This document shows positions 27,604 to 37,386 of a stretch of 64,000 nucleotides of DNA, in pieces. Source of the stretch: Roseibium porphyridii (GTDB taxonomy: Bacteria; Pseudomonadota; Alphaproteobacteria; Rhizobiales; Stappiaceae); assembly GCF_026191725.2 (NCBI RefSeq), contig NZ_CP120863.1, positions 5,064,001 through 5,128,000 of the forward strand, written 5' to 3'. Made by a program: the position numbers and the translations under genes. The first letter of the stretch is position 1. Every line of letters begins with the position of its first letter. The notes under the pieces were generated by a model. It saw only the letters and a list, made by a program, of their open reading frames with translations, had not been told where the DNA came from and did not search any database.

Positions 27604-29430
27604 ATGGAAAAGAAACACCAGATCAATCTTTGGTACGCCTTTGCGGCGATGATGCTGGTGCTCCTGTTTCAGAGCTGGTGGACGACATACAAGAATGTCG
27701 AACCTATTCCCTACAGCCAGTTCGAGCAGTATCTCAAAGACAAGAAAATCGAAGAGATTTCCGTTAAGGAAAACACGATCCAGGGCAAGTTCAAGGAACC
27801 GCTGAAGGATGGGAGGCAGTATTTTGTCACCACCCGCGTCGACATTCCACTCGCTGAAGAGCTGACAAAATACGACGTCAAATTCGAGGGTGTTGTCCAA
27901 AGCACGTTTTTGAAAGACATCCTTTCGTGGGTCCTGCCCGTGTTGCTGCTCTTCGGGCTCTGGATGTTCTTCATCCGGCGCTTTGCGGAAAAACAGGGTA
28001 TCGGCGGCATGATGACCGTCGGCAAGTCCAAGGCCAAGGTTTATGTGGAAACAGACGTCAATGTCCGCTTCACCAACGTGGCCGGTGTCGACGAAGCCAA
28101 ACAGGAGCTGAAGGAAGTTGTCGACTTTCTAAAAGACCCGAAAGACTATGGTCGCTTGGGCGCTCATGTACCAAAGGGCATTTTGTTGGTCGGCCCTCCC
28201 GGCACCGGTAAGACCCTGCTTGCAAGAGCAGTCGCAGGCGAAGCCGGCGTGCCTTTCTTTTCCATTTCCGGCTCGGAATTTGTCGAAATGTTCGTCGGCG
28301 TCGGGGCAGCCCGCGTGCGCGACCTGTTTGAGCAAGCTCGCAAGGCCGCCCCTGCCATCATCTTTATCGATGAACTGGACGCCCTTGGCCGTGCGCGCTC
28401 CAGCGGCGCGATGGGTACAAACGATGAGAAGGAACAGACGCTCAATCAGCTCCTGACGGAACTTGATGGCTTTGATCCTTCCAGCGGCATCATTCTGCTG
28501 GCTGCGACCAACCGGCCCGAGATTCTGGATCCCGCCCTTTTGCGTGCAGGTCGTTTCGACAGACAGGTTCTGGTCGACCGCCCGGACAAGCCTGGTCGCC
28601 GGGCAATCCTGGACGTCCATGTGAAGAAAATCATCCTGGCCGAGGACACCGATCTCGATCAGATTGCTCAGCTCACCGCAGGTTTTTCAGGAGCGGATCT
28701 CGCCACTCTCGTCAACGAGGCCGCCCTTCTGGCAACGCGGCGCAAGGCAGATGCTGTTACCCTTCAGGATTTCAATGAAGCCGTGGAACGTGTGGTTGCG
28801 GGCCTTGAGAAACGCAGCCGCATTCTTTCCGACAAGGAGCGCAATACGGTCGCCTTTCACGAGATGGGTCACGCGCTGGTGGCAGCCAATCTTGAAGGGT
28901 GCGATCCGGTTCATAAAATCTCGATCATACCCCGTGGCGTCGGTGCGTTGGGATACACGATGCAACGGCCAACCGAGGACCGGTTTCTTCTGTCGAGCCA
29001 GGACCTAGAACACCGGATGGCCGTCCTGATGGGCGGTCGGGCCGCAGAAGAAATCGTCTTTGGCGAAATATCGACCGGTGCTTCGGACGACCTGCAGAAA
29101 GTAACGGAAATCGCCCGGGACATGGTCATGCGCTACGGCATGGAGGGCGATCTCGGCAACCGTGTCTATTCCGCTCAACGGCAGAATTTCCTTGGTCAGC
29201 CAGCCGGAGATGTCGTTGAAGTTTCGAACGAGACACAGCGCGAGATCGACCTGGCAATCAAAACCCGTGTCGAAACGGCTTTTGCCCGCGCCAAGGAACT
29301 GCTCACTTCACACCGGACGGAACTTGATGAAGGTGCCAACCTGCTCCTGACAAAAGAAACTTTAACCGATCAGGATTTTCCGGCGATCCGCCCGCTTGCC
29401 GAACGACAGGAAAGCACCGCGGCCCAATGA
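27604..29430 (+). CDS. ftsH: FtsH-type ATP-dependent zinc metalloprotease
   Basis: 608 residues from ATG 27604 ([22 protein letters not shown] upstream). Two N-terminal membrane helices (about 9-24 and 107-125) flank a periplasmic domain. The AAA domain has Walker A GPPGTGKT, Walker [12 protein letters not shown] and [25 protein letters not shown]. The peptidase has the zinc motif HEMGH and the third ligand region [10 protein letters not shown]. It degrades membrane and unstable cytosolic proteins. The N-terminus differs from the housekeeping FtsH of this class as I know it (MNPNFRNFALW-like), so this may be a second copy. A bidirectional terminator follows. Confidence 0.92.
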   Translation: MEKKHQINLWYAFAAMMLVLLFQSWWTTYKNVEPIPYSQFEQYLKDKKIEEISVKENTIQGKFKEPLKDGRQYFVTTRVDIPLAEELTKYDVKFEGVVQSTFLKDILSWVLPVLLLFGLWMFFIRRFAEKQGIGGMMTVGKSKAKVYVETDVNVRFTNVAGVDEAKQELKEVVDFLKDPKDYGRLGAHVPKGILLVGPPGTGKTLLARAVAGEAGVPFFSISGSEFVEMFVGVGAARVRDLFEQARKAAPAIIFIDELDALGRARSSGAMGTNDEKEQTLNQLLTELDGFDPSSGIILLAATNRPEILDPALLRAGRFDRQVLVDRPDKPGRRAILDVHVKKIILAEDTDLDQIAQLTAGFSGADLATLVNEAALLATRRKADAVTLQDFNEAVERVVAGLEKRSRILSDKERNTVAFHEMGHALVAANLEGCDPVHKISIIPRGVGALGYTMQRPTEDRFLLSSQDLEHRMAVLMGGRAAEEIVFGEISTGASDDLQKVTEIARDMVMRYGMEGDLGNRVYSAQRQNFLGQPAGDVVEVSNETQREIDLAIKTRVETAFARAKELLTSHRTELDEGANLLLTKETLTDQDFPAIRPLAERQESTAAQ

Positions 29431-29550
29431 CCACGATGCGGGTGCGCTGTAACTGAAAAAACGCGACCGCTTGTTCAACTTCGCAGGCTCTGTTGCCCTA
29501 AGTTTCGTGTGCGCTTTCACGAGGCCGGGTTGTCTCCGTCGCAATGCACA

Positions 29551-29580
29551 AAAAAGCGCCCGCGATTTGCGGGCGCTTTT
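29551..29580. terminator. Bidirectional terminator between ftsH and scoB
   Basis: AGCGCCCGC (29555-29563), loop GATTT, GCGGGCGCT (29569-29577), with A-run before and T-run after. It can end transcription of the convergent ftsH-like and CoA-transferase genes. Confidence 0.9.
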
Positions 29581-29618
29581 CATTCAGACGATGTTTTGAA
29601 AAACCGGATTTACAGCGA

Positions 29619-30245
29619 CTAAACCAGTGTCGCCAAGGTTTTCTCCTTGACCTCGTCGAGTGTCACGTCAGGTGCAAGCTCGACAACTTTCAAACCACCT
29701 TCTACGACATCGAAAACGCCGAGATTGGTGATAATCCTGTCGACGCAGTGAACTCCTGTCAGGGGCAGCGAACACTCTTTCAAGAGCTTTGGGTCACCCG
29801 CTTTTGACGTATGGTCCATGATCACGACAACCCGTTTGACACCGGCAACCAGATCCATGGCACCGCCCATGCCCTTCACCATCTTACCCGGGATCATCCA
29901 GTTGGCGAGATCACCGGTTTCAGCCACTTCCATCGCACCGAGGATCGACAGATCAATGTGACCACCCCGGATCATGCCGAAGCTGTCGGCTGAGGAAAAA
30001 TAACTCGTCTGCGGCAGTTCGGTAATGGTCTGCTTGCCTGCATTGATCAGGTCGGCGTCAACTTCATCTTCCGTCGGGAACGGGCCCATGCCGAGCATGC
30101 CGTTTTCCGACTGAAGGGTCACATGAACACCTTCGGGAATGTAGTTCGAAACCAGTGTCGGTATGCCGATACCGAGGTTTACATAGAAACCGTCTTCAAG
30201 CTCTTGCGCAGCGCGCTGTGCCATATCATCACGTGTCCAAGCCAT
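29619..30245 (-). CDS. scoB: 3-oxoacid CoA-transferase, subunit B
   Basis: 208 residues. ATG 30245 follows AGGAGACACATC. It has the family start [31 protein letters not shown] and the active-site glutamate region [12 protein letters not shown]. With subunit A it moves CoA from succinyl-CoA to acetoacetate (or another 3-oxoacid), feeding ketone-body or PHB breakdown products into acetyl-CoA. It lies 12 bases downstream of the subunit A gene in one operon and ends before a shared terminator. Confidence 0.93.
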   Translation of the reverse strand: MAWTRDDMAQRAAQELEDGFYVNLGIGIPTLVSNYIPEGVHVTLQSENGMLGMGPFPTEDEVDADLINAGKQTITELPQTSYFSSADSFGMIRGGHIDLSILGAMEVAETGDLANWMIPGKMVKGMGGAMDLVAGVKRVVVIMDHTSKAGDPKLLKECSLPLTGVHCVDRIITNLGVFDVVEGGLKVVELAPDVTLDEVKEKTLATLV

Positions 30246-30257
30246 GATGTGTCTCCT

Positions 30258-30953
30258 TTAGGCTGCGCGCGTCGTGCGCTTTTCGATACGTTTTTCATGA
30301 TTGCCCACAATGATGCGGTCAACAAAGATGCCAGCAGTGTGGATGTTGTCCGGGTCCAGTTCGCCCACTTCAACCAGTTCTTCCACTTCGACCACACACA
30401 TCTTGCCGGCAGTTGCCATCATTGGATTGAAGTTCCGCGCGGTCTTGCGGTAGACGAGGTTGCCCTCCTTGTCGGCTTTCCATGCCTTCACAAGCGATAC
30501 ATCGGAGACAAGCCCTGTTTCCAATACATAGGTTTCGCCGTTGAAATCCTTCAGTTCCTTGCCTTCAGCAATCAGCGTGCCGACACCGGTCTTGGTATAG
30601 AAACCCGGAATACCGGCACCGCCAGCGCGAATGCGTTCGGCCAGCGTGCCCTGCGGGTTGAATTCCAGTTCCAGCTCGCCATTCAGGTACTGTTTTTCGA
30701 ATGTCGCGTTTTCACCGACATAAGACGACACCATCTTCTTGATCTGGCGGGTCTGCAGCAACAGCCCCAGACCGAAATCGTCGACGCCGGCATTGTTGGA
30801 AATAGCGGTGATGTCTTTTGCGCCGGAGTCCCGTAGCGCCACAATCAAGTTTTCCGGAATGCCGCACAGGCCGAACCCACCGGCCATCACAGTCATGCCG
30901 TCAAAGGTCAGGCCTTCAAGCGCCGCCTTTGCGTCCGGATAAATTTTGTTCAT
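30258..30953 (-). CDS. scoA: 3-oxoacid CoA-transferase, subunit A
   Basis: 231 residues. ATG 30953 follows GGGAGTGAAAG. It has the CoA-transferase family I signature near the start, with [23 protein letters not shown], and [25 protein letters not shown] in the middle. It pairs with subunit B immediately downstream. The presence of phasins elsewhere in the window suggests, but does not prove, a role in PHB-derived acetoacetate use. Confidence 0.93.
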   Translation of the reverse strand: MNKIYPDAKAALEGLTFDGMTVMAGGFGLCGIPENLIVALRDSGAKDITAISNNAGVDDFGLGLLLQTRQIKKMVSSYVGENATFEKQYLNGELELEFNPQGTLAERIRAGGAGIPGFYTKTGVGTLIAEGKELKDFNGETYVLETGLVSDVSLVKAWKADKEGNLVYRKTARNFNPMMATAGKMCVVEVEELVEVGELDPDNIHTAGIFVDRIIVGNHEKRIEKRTTRAA

Positions 30954-31253
30954 CTTTCACTCCCAATAAAGACCGCATGGTGCGTGAGCGGCACATTCGC
31001 TGCTTGGTTCTCCGTGGTCAAGATGTCTTTGCCGCATTGCAGCGAAAAACATGAATGCACTGTCACTTAATCGATTTGGCGCGTTTACCAAGCCTTCAAT
31101 CGAGCGGTTTGCGGCGTGTCTTCCCGATTTTCTGCCAAGTTGTTTATGGTATGTAAATTGTTAAAGCAAAGAATTCTGAAGTGCCGATGCAAGGGGCTGG
31201 GGTGGTTTCCTGCACAGCGCCAGCAAAACTTACTCTGAAAGAAAACGATAGCT
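30954..31253. other. Divergent intergenic region
   Basis: 300 bases between scoA and the small DUF6460 gene. It must hold both promoters; I see no clear operator or small gene. Confidence 0.5.
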
Positions 31254-31496
31254 GTGTATCAGTTCCTGTCGACAGTCTTCAAAATCGCTGTCATTTCCCT
31301 GCTCGTCGGGGCGGGACTGTCTTTTGTCAACATTACGGCCGTGGACATTTTGGGCTCTGTTGGCCTCAGTCCGATGCAGCTCTGGATCTACCTGCTGGAA
31401 TTCTGGGATTGGGCCGTCCCGAACATGATCCTCGGAGCATTCATTGTGGTGCCGGTCTGGTTGGTGATCTATCTGTTCAAGCCCCCCAGGGCCTGA
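31254..31496 (+). CDS. Small membrane protein, DUF6460-like
   Basis: 80 residues from GTG 31254. There are two hydrophobic helices (about 10-28 and 55-75) separated by LSPMQLWIYLLEFWDW; the end WAVPNMILGAFIVVPVWLVIYLF fits the DUF6460 pattern of two-helix inner-membrane proteins of alphaproteobacteria. No function is known. It is convergent with the potI gene, ten bases away. The start is uncertain as no strong ribosome site is present. Confidence 0.75.
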   Translation: MYQFLSTVFKIAVISLLVGAGLSFVNITAVDILGSVGLSPMQLWIYLLEFWDWAVPNMILGAFIVVPVWLVIYLFKPPRA

Positions 31497-31506
31497 ACAA
31501 CAAAGA

Positions 31507-32331
31507 TCAGCTATCTGCTCCAAACGCAGCACGTTCGTCACGTTCCCGCTGCACCTGCTGGCGCTTGGTAACGATTGACGCTGCAATCACGCCGATGGTG
31601 ACCAGACCGACAAGCAACGTACAGACAGCATTGATCTCAGGCGTCACGCCCAGGCGAACCTGGGAATAGATCTTCATCGGCAATGTGGTTGCGCCGGGTC
31701 CCGTGGTGAAGCTTGCGATGACGAGATCATCCAATGACAAGGTGAAGGCCAGCATCCAGCCGGCGATAACACCTGGCAGGATGATCGGCAGTGTAATCAG
31801 GAAGAAGGTTTTGACAGGTGGACACCCGAGGTCTTCGGCCGCTTCTTCCATGGACTTGTCAAAACCCACCAGGCGCGACTGAACGACCACCGCGACATAA
31901 CACATGGCAAAGGTCGTATGCGCCAGCATCACGGTCCAGAAACCGCGCGCCTGATCCATCGAAACAAACAGCAGCAACAGGGAAAGCCCCAGAATAACTT
32001 CAGGCATCACCAGAGGTGCGAAAATCATCCCGGAAAAGAGCGAGCGCCCGACAAAGCGGCCTGACCGGACAAGCACCAGCGCAGCCAGAGTGCCCAATAC
32101 CGTTGCGATACAGGCCGACGTGAAAGCAACACGCAGTGTCACCCAGGCCGCATCAAGCAGCTGGTCGTTTTCCAACAAAGAAGCGTACCACCTCGTTGAG
32201 AATCCGCCCCAGACTGTCACCAATCGACTGTCATTGAAGGAATAGATCACCAGAAGCACAATCGGCAGGTAAAGGAAGGAAAACCCGACGACCAAAGACG
32301 TGACGTTGAACCAGGTCGGACCGCGCGTCAT
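31507..32331 (-). CDS. potI: Putrescine/spermidine ABC transporter permease (PotI/PotC-like)
   Basis: 274 residues from ATG 32331, which overlaps the potH stop as ATGA. It has six helices and the EAA loop MEEAAEDLGCPPVKTFFLITLPIILPGV; the segment FTLSLDDLVIASFTTGPGATTLPMKIYS is typical of PotC/PotI. It pairs with PotH to form the inner-membrane channel of a polyamine importer. Last gene of the potFGHI cluster. Confidence 0.93.
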   Translation of the reverse strand: MTRGPTWFNVTSLVVGFSFLYLPIVLLVIYSFNDSRLVTVWGGFSTRWYASLLENDQLLDAAWVTLRVAFTSACIATVLGTLAALVLVRSGRFVGRSLFSGMIFAPLVMPEVILGLSLLLLFVSMDQARGFWTVMLAHTTFAMCYVAVVVQSRLVGFDKSMEEAAEDLGCPPVKTFFLITLPIILPGVIAGWMLAFTLSLDDLVIASFTTGPGATTLPMKIYSQVRLGVTPEINAVCTLLVGLVTIGVIAASIVTKRQQVQRERDERAAFGADS

Positions 32332-33257
32332 CCTTCTTTCTCCGACATTTTTTGCTGCTGGTTTTGGAAGAGAACGATCGGGATCACCAGGATCAGCAAC
32401 AAGATAACGGCAACAGCAGAGGAAACAGGCCAATCCCGATTGTTGAAAAATTCAACCCAGAGCGTCTTTCCGATCATCAGCGTGTTGGAGCCCCCCAGAA
32501 GATCCGGGATAACAAACTCGCCCACGGCTGGAATGAACACCAGGAAGCAGCCTGCGATGATGCCAGGCAGTGAAAGCGGCACTGTTATCTTCCAGAATGC
32601 CTTCCACGGCGGACAGCCAAGATCCTCAGCCGCTTCCAGAAGACTGCCGTCCAGACGTTCAAGGCTGGCATAAAGCGGCAGCACCAGGAACGGCAGGTAG
32701 GAATACACAATGCCGATATAAACTGCGATGTTGGTGTTGAGGATCACCAGCGGTTCATTGATCAGACCGAGTGACAGCAGCAACTGATTGAGCAAACCTT
32801 CGTTCTTCAGGATGCCGATCCAGGCATAGACACGGATCAGAAAACTTGTCCAGAACGGCAGAATGACAAGCATTAGCAGCGTCGGGCGCAAGGATTGCGG
32901 TGCGCGTGCCATGCCATAGGCAATCGGGTAACCAATCAACAGCGTCAGGAAGGTCGAGACCGCGGCAATGGTGACGGAGGAAAGATAGGACTTCCAGTAA
33001 AGCGCATCCTCGGTGAGCCAGACATAGTTTTCCAGGGACAGCTCGCCCAGTCCGTCTGTAAAGGCCTGCCAGCCTTCCGAAAGGTCGAAAGTCGGAACGT
33101 AAGGCGGAATGGCAATCGCCACTTGCGACAAGGAAATCTTGAAGACAATCAGGAACGGCGCAAGGAAAAAGATCAGCAGCCATATGTAGGGCATGGCAAT
33201 CAGTAGCCAGCCTCCCAGACCCCGCCTGACCGGGGGTGCGACGTGTTCTTCCGCCAT
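32328..33257 (-). CDS. potH: Putrescine/spermidine ABC transporter permease (PotH/PotB-like)
   Basis: 309 residues. ATG 33257 follows GAGGATAGGGGG. The N-terminus is cytosolic, then six helices; the EAA loop is LLEAAEDLGCPPWKAFWKITVPLSLPGI. The phrase PAVGEFVIPDLLGGSNTLMIGKTLW is a PotB/PotH hallmark. It lies four bases downstream of the ATPase gene and overlaps potI by four bases, so all are co-translated. Confidence 0.93.
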   Translation of the reverse strand: MAEEHVAPPVRRGLGGWLLIAMPYIWLLIFFLAPFLIVFKISLSQVAIAIPPYVPTFDLSEGWQAFTDGLGELSLENYVWLTEDALYWKSYLSSVTIAAVSTFLTLLIGYPIAYGMARAPQSLRPTLLMLVILPFWTSFLIRVYAWIGILKNEGLLNQLLLSLGLINEPLVILNTNIAVYIGIVYSYLPFLVLPLYASLERLDGSLLEAAEDLGCPPWKAFWKITVPLSLPGIIAGCFLVFIPAVGEFVIPDLLGGSNTLMIGKTLWVEFFNNRDWPVSSAVAVILLLILVIPIVLFQNQQQKMSEKEG

Positions 33258-33261
33258 CCCC

Positions 33262-34419
33262 CTATCCTCTCAGTATCACACCGGCGTCCCTGTCGAACGT
33301 CAGCACCACGTTGTCATCCCAGGTGATCGGTTTTTCCACGATGCGTGAGACATTTGCGAAGGTTGATCGAAGCGTATCGTGATCGTCTTCACCCACCTTG
33401 GCATGAATGATAGAGACGTCCCCCAGATACGCGATGTCCCAAACCACGCCTCCGATCTGATTGACACCGCCGGGTTCGGCATTGCCTTCGGCGATACGGA
33501 CCTTTTCCGGTCGAATGGCATACCAGACGGTTTCACCAACACCGGCATCCGTCGCCTGATCGCATTCGATGGCAAAACTGTCGACAACCGATGTCATGCG
33601 GGTGAGCGTGTCGGTCTTCTCCGTCACCTTCGCCTCGATCAGGTTCACATCACCGATGAAGTCGGCAACGAATTTGCAATTGGGTGCTTCATAGATTTCT
33701 GCAGGCGTTGCGACCTGAATCAATTCGCCCTTGTCCATCACCGCAATCCGGTCAGCAACGGTCATGGCTTCTTCCTGATCGTGCGTAACGATCAGGAAGG
33801 TCATTTTCAGTTCTTCCTGCAGGTTCATTAGTTCGAACTGCGTTTCTTCACGCAGCTTGCGGTCAAGCGCACCGAGTGGCTCGTCGAGCAGCAGGACCTT
33901 TGGCCGTTTTGCCAAGGATCTCGCCAGCGCCACCCTTTGGCGCTGGCCGCCGGAAAGCTGATGTGGCTTGCGCTTGGCAAATTGCTCCAGCTTGGTCAGC
34001 TTCAGCATTTCCGACACCCGGGCCTCCACTTCCGAGGCAGGCATCTTGTCCTGTTTCAAACCGAAGGCGATGTTCTTTTCCACGCTCATATGCGGGAAAA
34101 GCGCATAGGACTGGAACATCATGTTGGATGGACGGCGATAAGGTGGAATGCCTGCAAGGTCCTGTCCGTCGAGAAAAATCTGACCGGAGGTTGGCGTTTC
34201 AAATCCGGCAAGCATGCGCATCAAGGTGGTCTTGCCACAGCCGGAACCTCCCAGCAGCGCGAAAAACTCTTTCTCGTAGATCTTCAGAGAGAGGTTCTTC
34301 ACAGCCGTGAAGTCACCGAACTTCTTGGTAACATTGCGAAATTCGATGAAGGGAGGATGATCGGGGTTTTCCCAGGGCATGAACTCCCTGCGCACCGGCC
34401 CTACTGATTTTTTTGCCAC
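33262..34419 (-). CDS. potG: Polyamine ABC transporter ATP-binding protein
   Basis: 385 residues if started at GTG 34419 (GGGG just upstream); GTG 34431 is also possible. It has Walker A GGSGCGKTT, signature LSGGQRQRVALARSL, Walker B LLLDEPLGALD and H-loop VTHDQEEAM, then a C-terminal TOBE domain (from about 280) with WYAIRPEKVRIAEG. It powers PotHI-mediated polyamine uptake. It is transcribed after potF, from which it is separated by a terminator hairpin. Confidence 0.92.
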   Translation of the reverse strand: MAKKSVGPVRREFMPWENPDHPPFIEFRNVTKKFGDFTAVKNLSLKIYEKEFFALLGGSGCGKTTLMRMLAGFETPTSGQIFLDGQDLAGIPPYRRPSNMMFQSYALFPHMSVEKNIAFGLKQDKMPASEVEARVSEMLKLTKLEQFAKRKPHQLSGGQRQRVALARSLAKRPKVLLLDEPLGALDRKLREETQFELMNLQEELKMTFLIVTHDQEEAMTVADRIAVMDKGELIQVATPAEIYEAPNCKFVADFIGDVNLIEAKVTEKTDTLTRMTSVVDSFAIECDQATDAGVGETVWYAIRPEKVRIAEGNAEPGGVNQIGGVVWDIAYLGDVSIIHAKVGEDDHDTLRSTFANVSRIVEKPITWDDNVVLTFDRDAGVILRG

Positions 34420-34549
34420 AATATCCCCCACCGGATGATTGACCGGCTTCCTAACGCGTCCTCACGAACGCACGAGGCCGATCCATGCAACGTGCGAACC
34501 CTTGCTTCCGGTTCTTCCGGAAAACGTGAGGCCCCTCAGCACACCAAAC

Positions 34550-34582
34550 CAAAAACCGCCGGGTCTTTCCAGAACCGGCGGT
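34550..34582 (-). terminator. Hairpin terminator/attenuator between potF and potG
   Basis: On the minus strand ACCGCCGG (34582-34575), loop, CCGGCGGT (34562-34555), then a T-run. It lies immediately after potF and probably raises the binding-protein to membrane-component ratio. Confidence 0.85.
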
Positions 34583-34590
34583 CTTTTCAG

Positions 34591-35685
34591 TTACTGGCCG
34601 CTTTTGACGCCAGTCCAGGTGCGCGTCACAATCCTCTGCACCTTCGGCGGATAAGGCGTCGTGGTGAAGAGGTTCTGAACCGTTGCTTCGTCTGGGTAAA
34701 TCGCCGCATCGCCGATAACGTCTTCGTTCAAAAATTCCTGAGACGCCTTGTTGCCGTTGGCGTAATAGACAACATTGGACGCCTTGGCCATGACATCCGG
34801 ACGCATGATGAAGTCCAAAAACTCGTGTGCTTCAGCCTTGTTGGGCGCATCCGCAGGGATAGCCATCTGATCGAACCACATCTGTGCGCCTTCTTTCGGA
34901 ATGGCGTATTCAATGGTCACGCCATTGTCGACTTCCGCTGCACGGTCACGGGCCTGCAGCACATCGCCCGACCAGCCGATCGCCACGCAGATATCGCCAT
35001 TGGCAAGCGCATTGATGTACTCCGACGAATGGAACTTCTGAATAGACGGGCGGACCGATTTCAGAAGTTCGCCTGCCTTCTCAATTTCCGACGGATCCTT
35101 GCTGTCCGGATCAAGGCCCAGATAGTTGAGTGCAGCCGGGATCATCTCCGCGGGAGCATCCAGCATGTGGACACCGCATTCCTTCAGCTTTTCGATGTTT
35201 TCCGGCTTGAAGACAAGGTCCCAGCTGTCCACTGGCGCGTCCTCACCCAGGGCCGCCTTTACCTTGTCGACATTATAACCAATGCCAGTTGAGCCCCACA
35301 TGTAGTTGATGGAGTAGGCATTGCCCGGGTCGTATTTCTCAACGCGGTCTTCAATATCTTTCCACATGTTGGAAAGGTTGGGCAGTTTGTCCTTTTCAAG
35401 TTCGGAAAAGACACCTGCCTGGATCTGGCGCGCCAGGAAAGTCCCTGTCGGAACCACCACATCATATCCTGTTCCGCCTGCCAGCAATTTGGTTTCCAGC
35501 ACCTCGTTGCTGTCAAAGACATCATAAACGACCTTGATACCGGTTTCCTTGGTGAAATCCTCAAGGACCGACTCATCGATATAGTCCGACCAGTTGTAGA
35601 CATTCACAGTCCGGTCCTGCGCCAGTGCAGCGCCGCTCATCAGGCTGAGAACAGCAACACCGGTCAACATGGTTCTTAACGTCAT
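34591..35685 (-). CDS. potF: Putrescine/spermidine-binding periplasmic protein
   Basis: 364 residues from ATG 35685 behind GAGGGGAG; the open frame to 35832 is not used. Signal peptide about 1-22 (MSGAALAQDRTVNVYNWSDY). The mature start VNVYNWSDYIDESVLEDFTKE is diagnostic of PotF/PotD, as is the pocket segment NYMWGSTGIGYNVDKV and WSGDVLQARDRA. It captures putrescine or a related polyamine in the periplasm and hands it to PotGHI. Confidence 0.94.
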   Translation of the reverse strand: MTLRTMLTGVAVLSLMSGAALAQDRTVNVYNWSDYIDESVLEDFTKETGIKVVYDVFDSNEVLETKLLAGGTGYDVVVPTGTFLARQIQAGVFSELEKDKLPNLSNMWKDIEDRVEKYDPGNAYSINYMWGSTGIGYNVDKVKAALGEDAPVDSWDLVFKPENIEKLKECGVHMLDAPAEMIPAALNYLGLDPDSKDPSEIEKAGELLKSVRPSIQKFHSSEYINALANGDICVAIGWSGDVLQARDRAAEVDNGVTIEYAIPKEGAQMWFDQMAIPADAPNKAEAHEFLDFIMRPDVMAKASNVVYYANGNKASQEFLNEDVIGDAAIYPDEATVQNLFTTTPYPPKVQRIVTRTWTGVKSGQ

Positions 35686-35833
35686 CTGAAAACTCCCCTC
35701 AGAGTTTGTGTTGGCCCGGTTGGGGCCTAGTCCCTGATTAAAAACGGACATTCGCGCTTTTTGCATCTTGTCTGTCCTGCAGATTGGCGATGGCACCGGA
35801 TTTTGTCCAGCGCCGATTTTGTGCAGCGTCAAC

Positions 35834-37222
35834 TCACAAATAGGTCTGGCGCTCCAGCGACGAGATCTCTCGCCCGAATTCGTTCAATTCCTCTCTTTTG
35901 ATCTCCGTCAGCACCTTGTGCATTTCCTTGCCGACAGCTTTTTTCATAAGCTTGGACGCTTCAAACGCATCGATGGCTTCATCCATCCACGGTGTCAGCC
36001 GTTTCTTCCGCTTTTCATAGGCATTGCCGGTGACAGGTGCCGGCGGATCCTTTTGCAAGGTCAGCCCTTCCATCATCCCGGCAAGAATGCCCGTCAGTAC
36101 AAGATACGGATTGGCGTCAGCTCCAGCGATCCGGTGCTCAACGCGCGCGGCTTCAGGACTGGAAGCTGGAACACGCAAGGCAACCGAGCGATTGTCATAG
36201 CCCCAGCAGATCGACGCCGGTGCGTACGATCCCGGTTGCATGCGCCGGAAGCCGTTGAAGGTCGAGATAAACAGTAACAGTGCCTCAGGCATGGTTTTCA
36301 GCAGCCCGTTGATGGCATATCCAAGTCGCTCGCCACCCGTTTCCGGGTCGGCGAACAGGTTGCCATTCTCATCCTCCATGGAGACGTGCACATGCATTCC
36401 GTTGCCTGGCCATTCCACAAACGGCTTGGCCATAAATGAAGCTTTGAGTTCGTGTTTTCTGGCAACACCGGCCACAAGGCGGCGCAGGAGTACAACATCA
36501 TCGGCAGCAAGTAGGGGGTCGCGGCGATGGTGCAGGTTCAATTCAAACTGCCCGGGCGCTGCTTCAGAAACCGCGGCATCAGCCGGTATGCCTTGCGCTT
36601 CACAGGCCTTGCGCAAATCGTCGACAACCGGCAGCAGCGCTTCAAGATCGGACAAGGCATACATGTTCTGGCGAGCTGGACCAAGGTGCGTTGAAAACAA
36701 CGGTTTGGGCTGTTCGGTCCAATCGCCGTCACTCTCCTGGAAAAGATAGAACTCCAGTTCAAAGGCACAGGTTGCCGAAACGCCGTACTCGGATTTCAGG
36801 CGTGCGACCATGTTCTCCAGTACATGACGCGGGTCTGCGAGAAACGGCTCGCCGTCGCGGTCATACATCGACAGCAGAACCTGTGCTGTTTTGCGGTCCG
36901 CCCAGGGAACCAGCTTGAGGGTTTCGGGGATGGGCCAACAGACGCCATCCTTGTCGCCCGTTTCCAGATGCATGCCGGTTGCTTCAACTTCCCGGCCCCA
37001 GACATCAAGACCAAACAGTGAATAGGGGAAGGCAACGCCGCCTTCGAATACTTTCGGCAGGGCTGAGCCCGGCAGCCACTTGCCACGCAGGACCCCGTTG
37101 GTATCGGGAAGGATGACTTCAAGCGTATCCAGATCCGGGTGGGCAGCCAGGAAGGCTTCAAATCCGGCCTTCCATCCATGCTCCGCAGGGTGTTCCAGGA
37201 TCTGATGGGGAAGCTCGTTCAT
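35834..37222 (-). CDS. puuA: Glutamine-synthetase-family enzyme, probable gamma-glutamylputrescine synthetase
   Basis: 462 residues. The N-terminal beta-grasp has ILPDTNGVLRGKWLPG. The catalytic domain has TCAFELEFYLFQES, PGQFELNLHH (GS metal-site pattern) and NGMHVHVSMEDENG, and the C-terminal DANPYLVLTGILAGM. These match PuuA-type ligases that attach putrescine to glutamate rather than nitrogen-assimilating GlnA. Location next to potF and a putrescine aminotransferase supports this. The substrate is inferred. Divergent from the GntR gene, with an operator-like site between the two. Confidence 0.85.
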   Translation of the reverse strand: MNELPHQILEHPAEHGWKAGFEAFLAAHPDLDTLEVILPDTNGVLRGKWLPGSALPKVFEGGVAFPYSLFGLDVWGREVEATGMHLETGDKDGVCWPIPETLKLVPWADRKTAQVLLSMYDRDGEPFLADPRHVLENMVARLKSEYGVSATCAFELEFYLFQESDGDWTEQPKPLFSTHLGPARQNMYALSDLEALLPVVDDLRKACEAQGIPADAAVSEAAPGQFELNLHHRRDPLLAADDVVLLRRLVAGVARKHELKASFMAKPFVEWPGNGMHVHVSMEDENGNLFADPETGGERLGYAINGLLKTMPEALLLFISTFNGFRRMQPGSYAPASICWGYDNRSVALRVPASSPEAARVEHRIAGADANPYLVLTGILAGMMEGLTLQKDPPAPVTGNAYEKRKKRLTPWMDEAIDAFEASKLMKKAVGKEMHKVLTEIKREELNEFGREISSLERQTYL

Positions 37223-37311
37223 TGAGTGCTCTGTTACGCCCCTTGCCTTGTCACCGCGAGGTCACTCCACGTCATGACCATACCGACAGCTTTTGTTTGC
37301 GTCCTTTTCAA

Positions 37312-37326
37312 AAATGTGATCACTTT
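37312..37326. promoter_or_regulatory. Candidate GntR operator, site 1 (GTGATCAC core)
   Basis: AAATGTGATCACTTT, with a perfect GTGATCAC core at 37316-37323, lies between the first GS-like gene (start 37222, minus) and the GntR gene (start 37387, plus). The same core recurs before the second GS-like gene. Confidence 0.55.
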
Positions 37327-37386
37327 CGGAAAACCCTGTCAAGGCAGATCGAGCAGCGATTTCATTTGGCTGATTGGAGACCATCC

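Noticed and set aside
34435..35292. 285-codon open frame on the plus strand
   Set aside because: Antisense to potF; no family resemblance.
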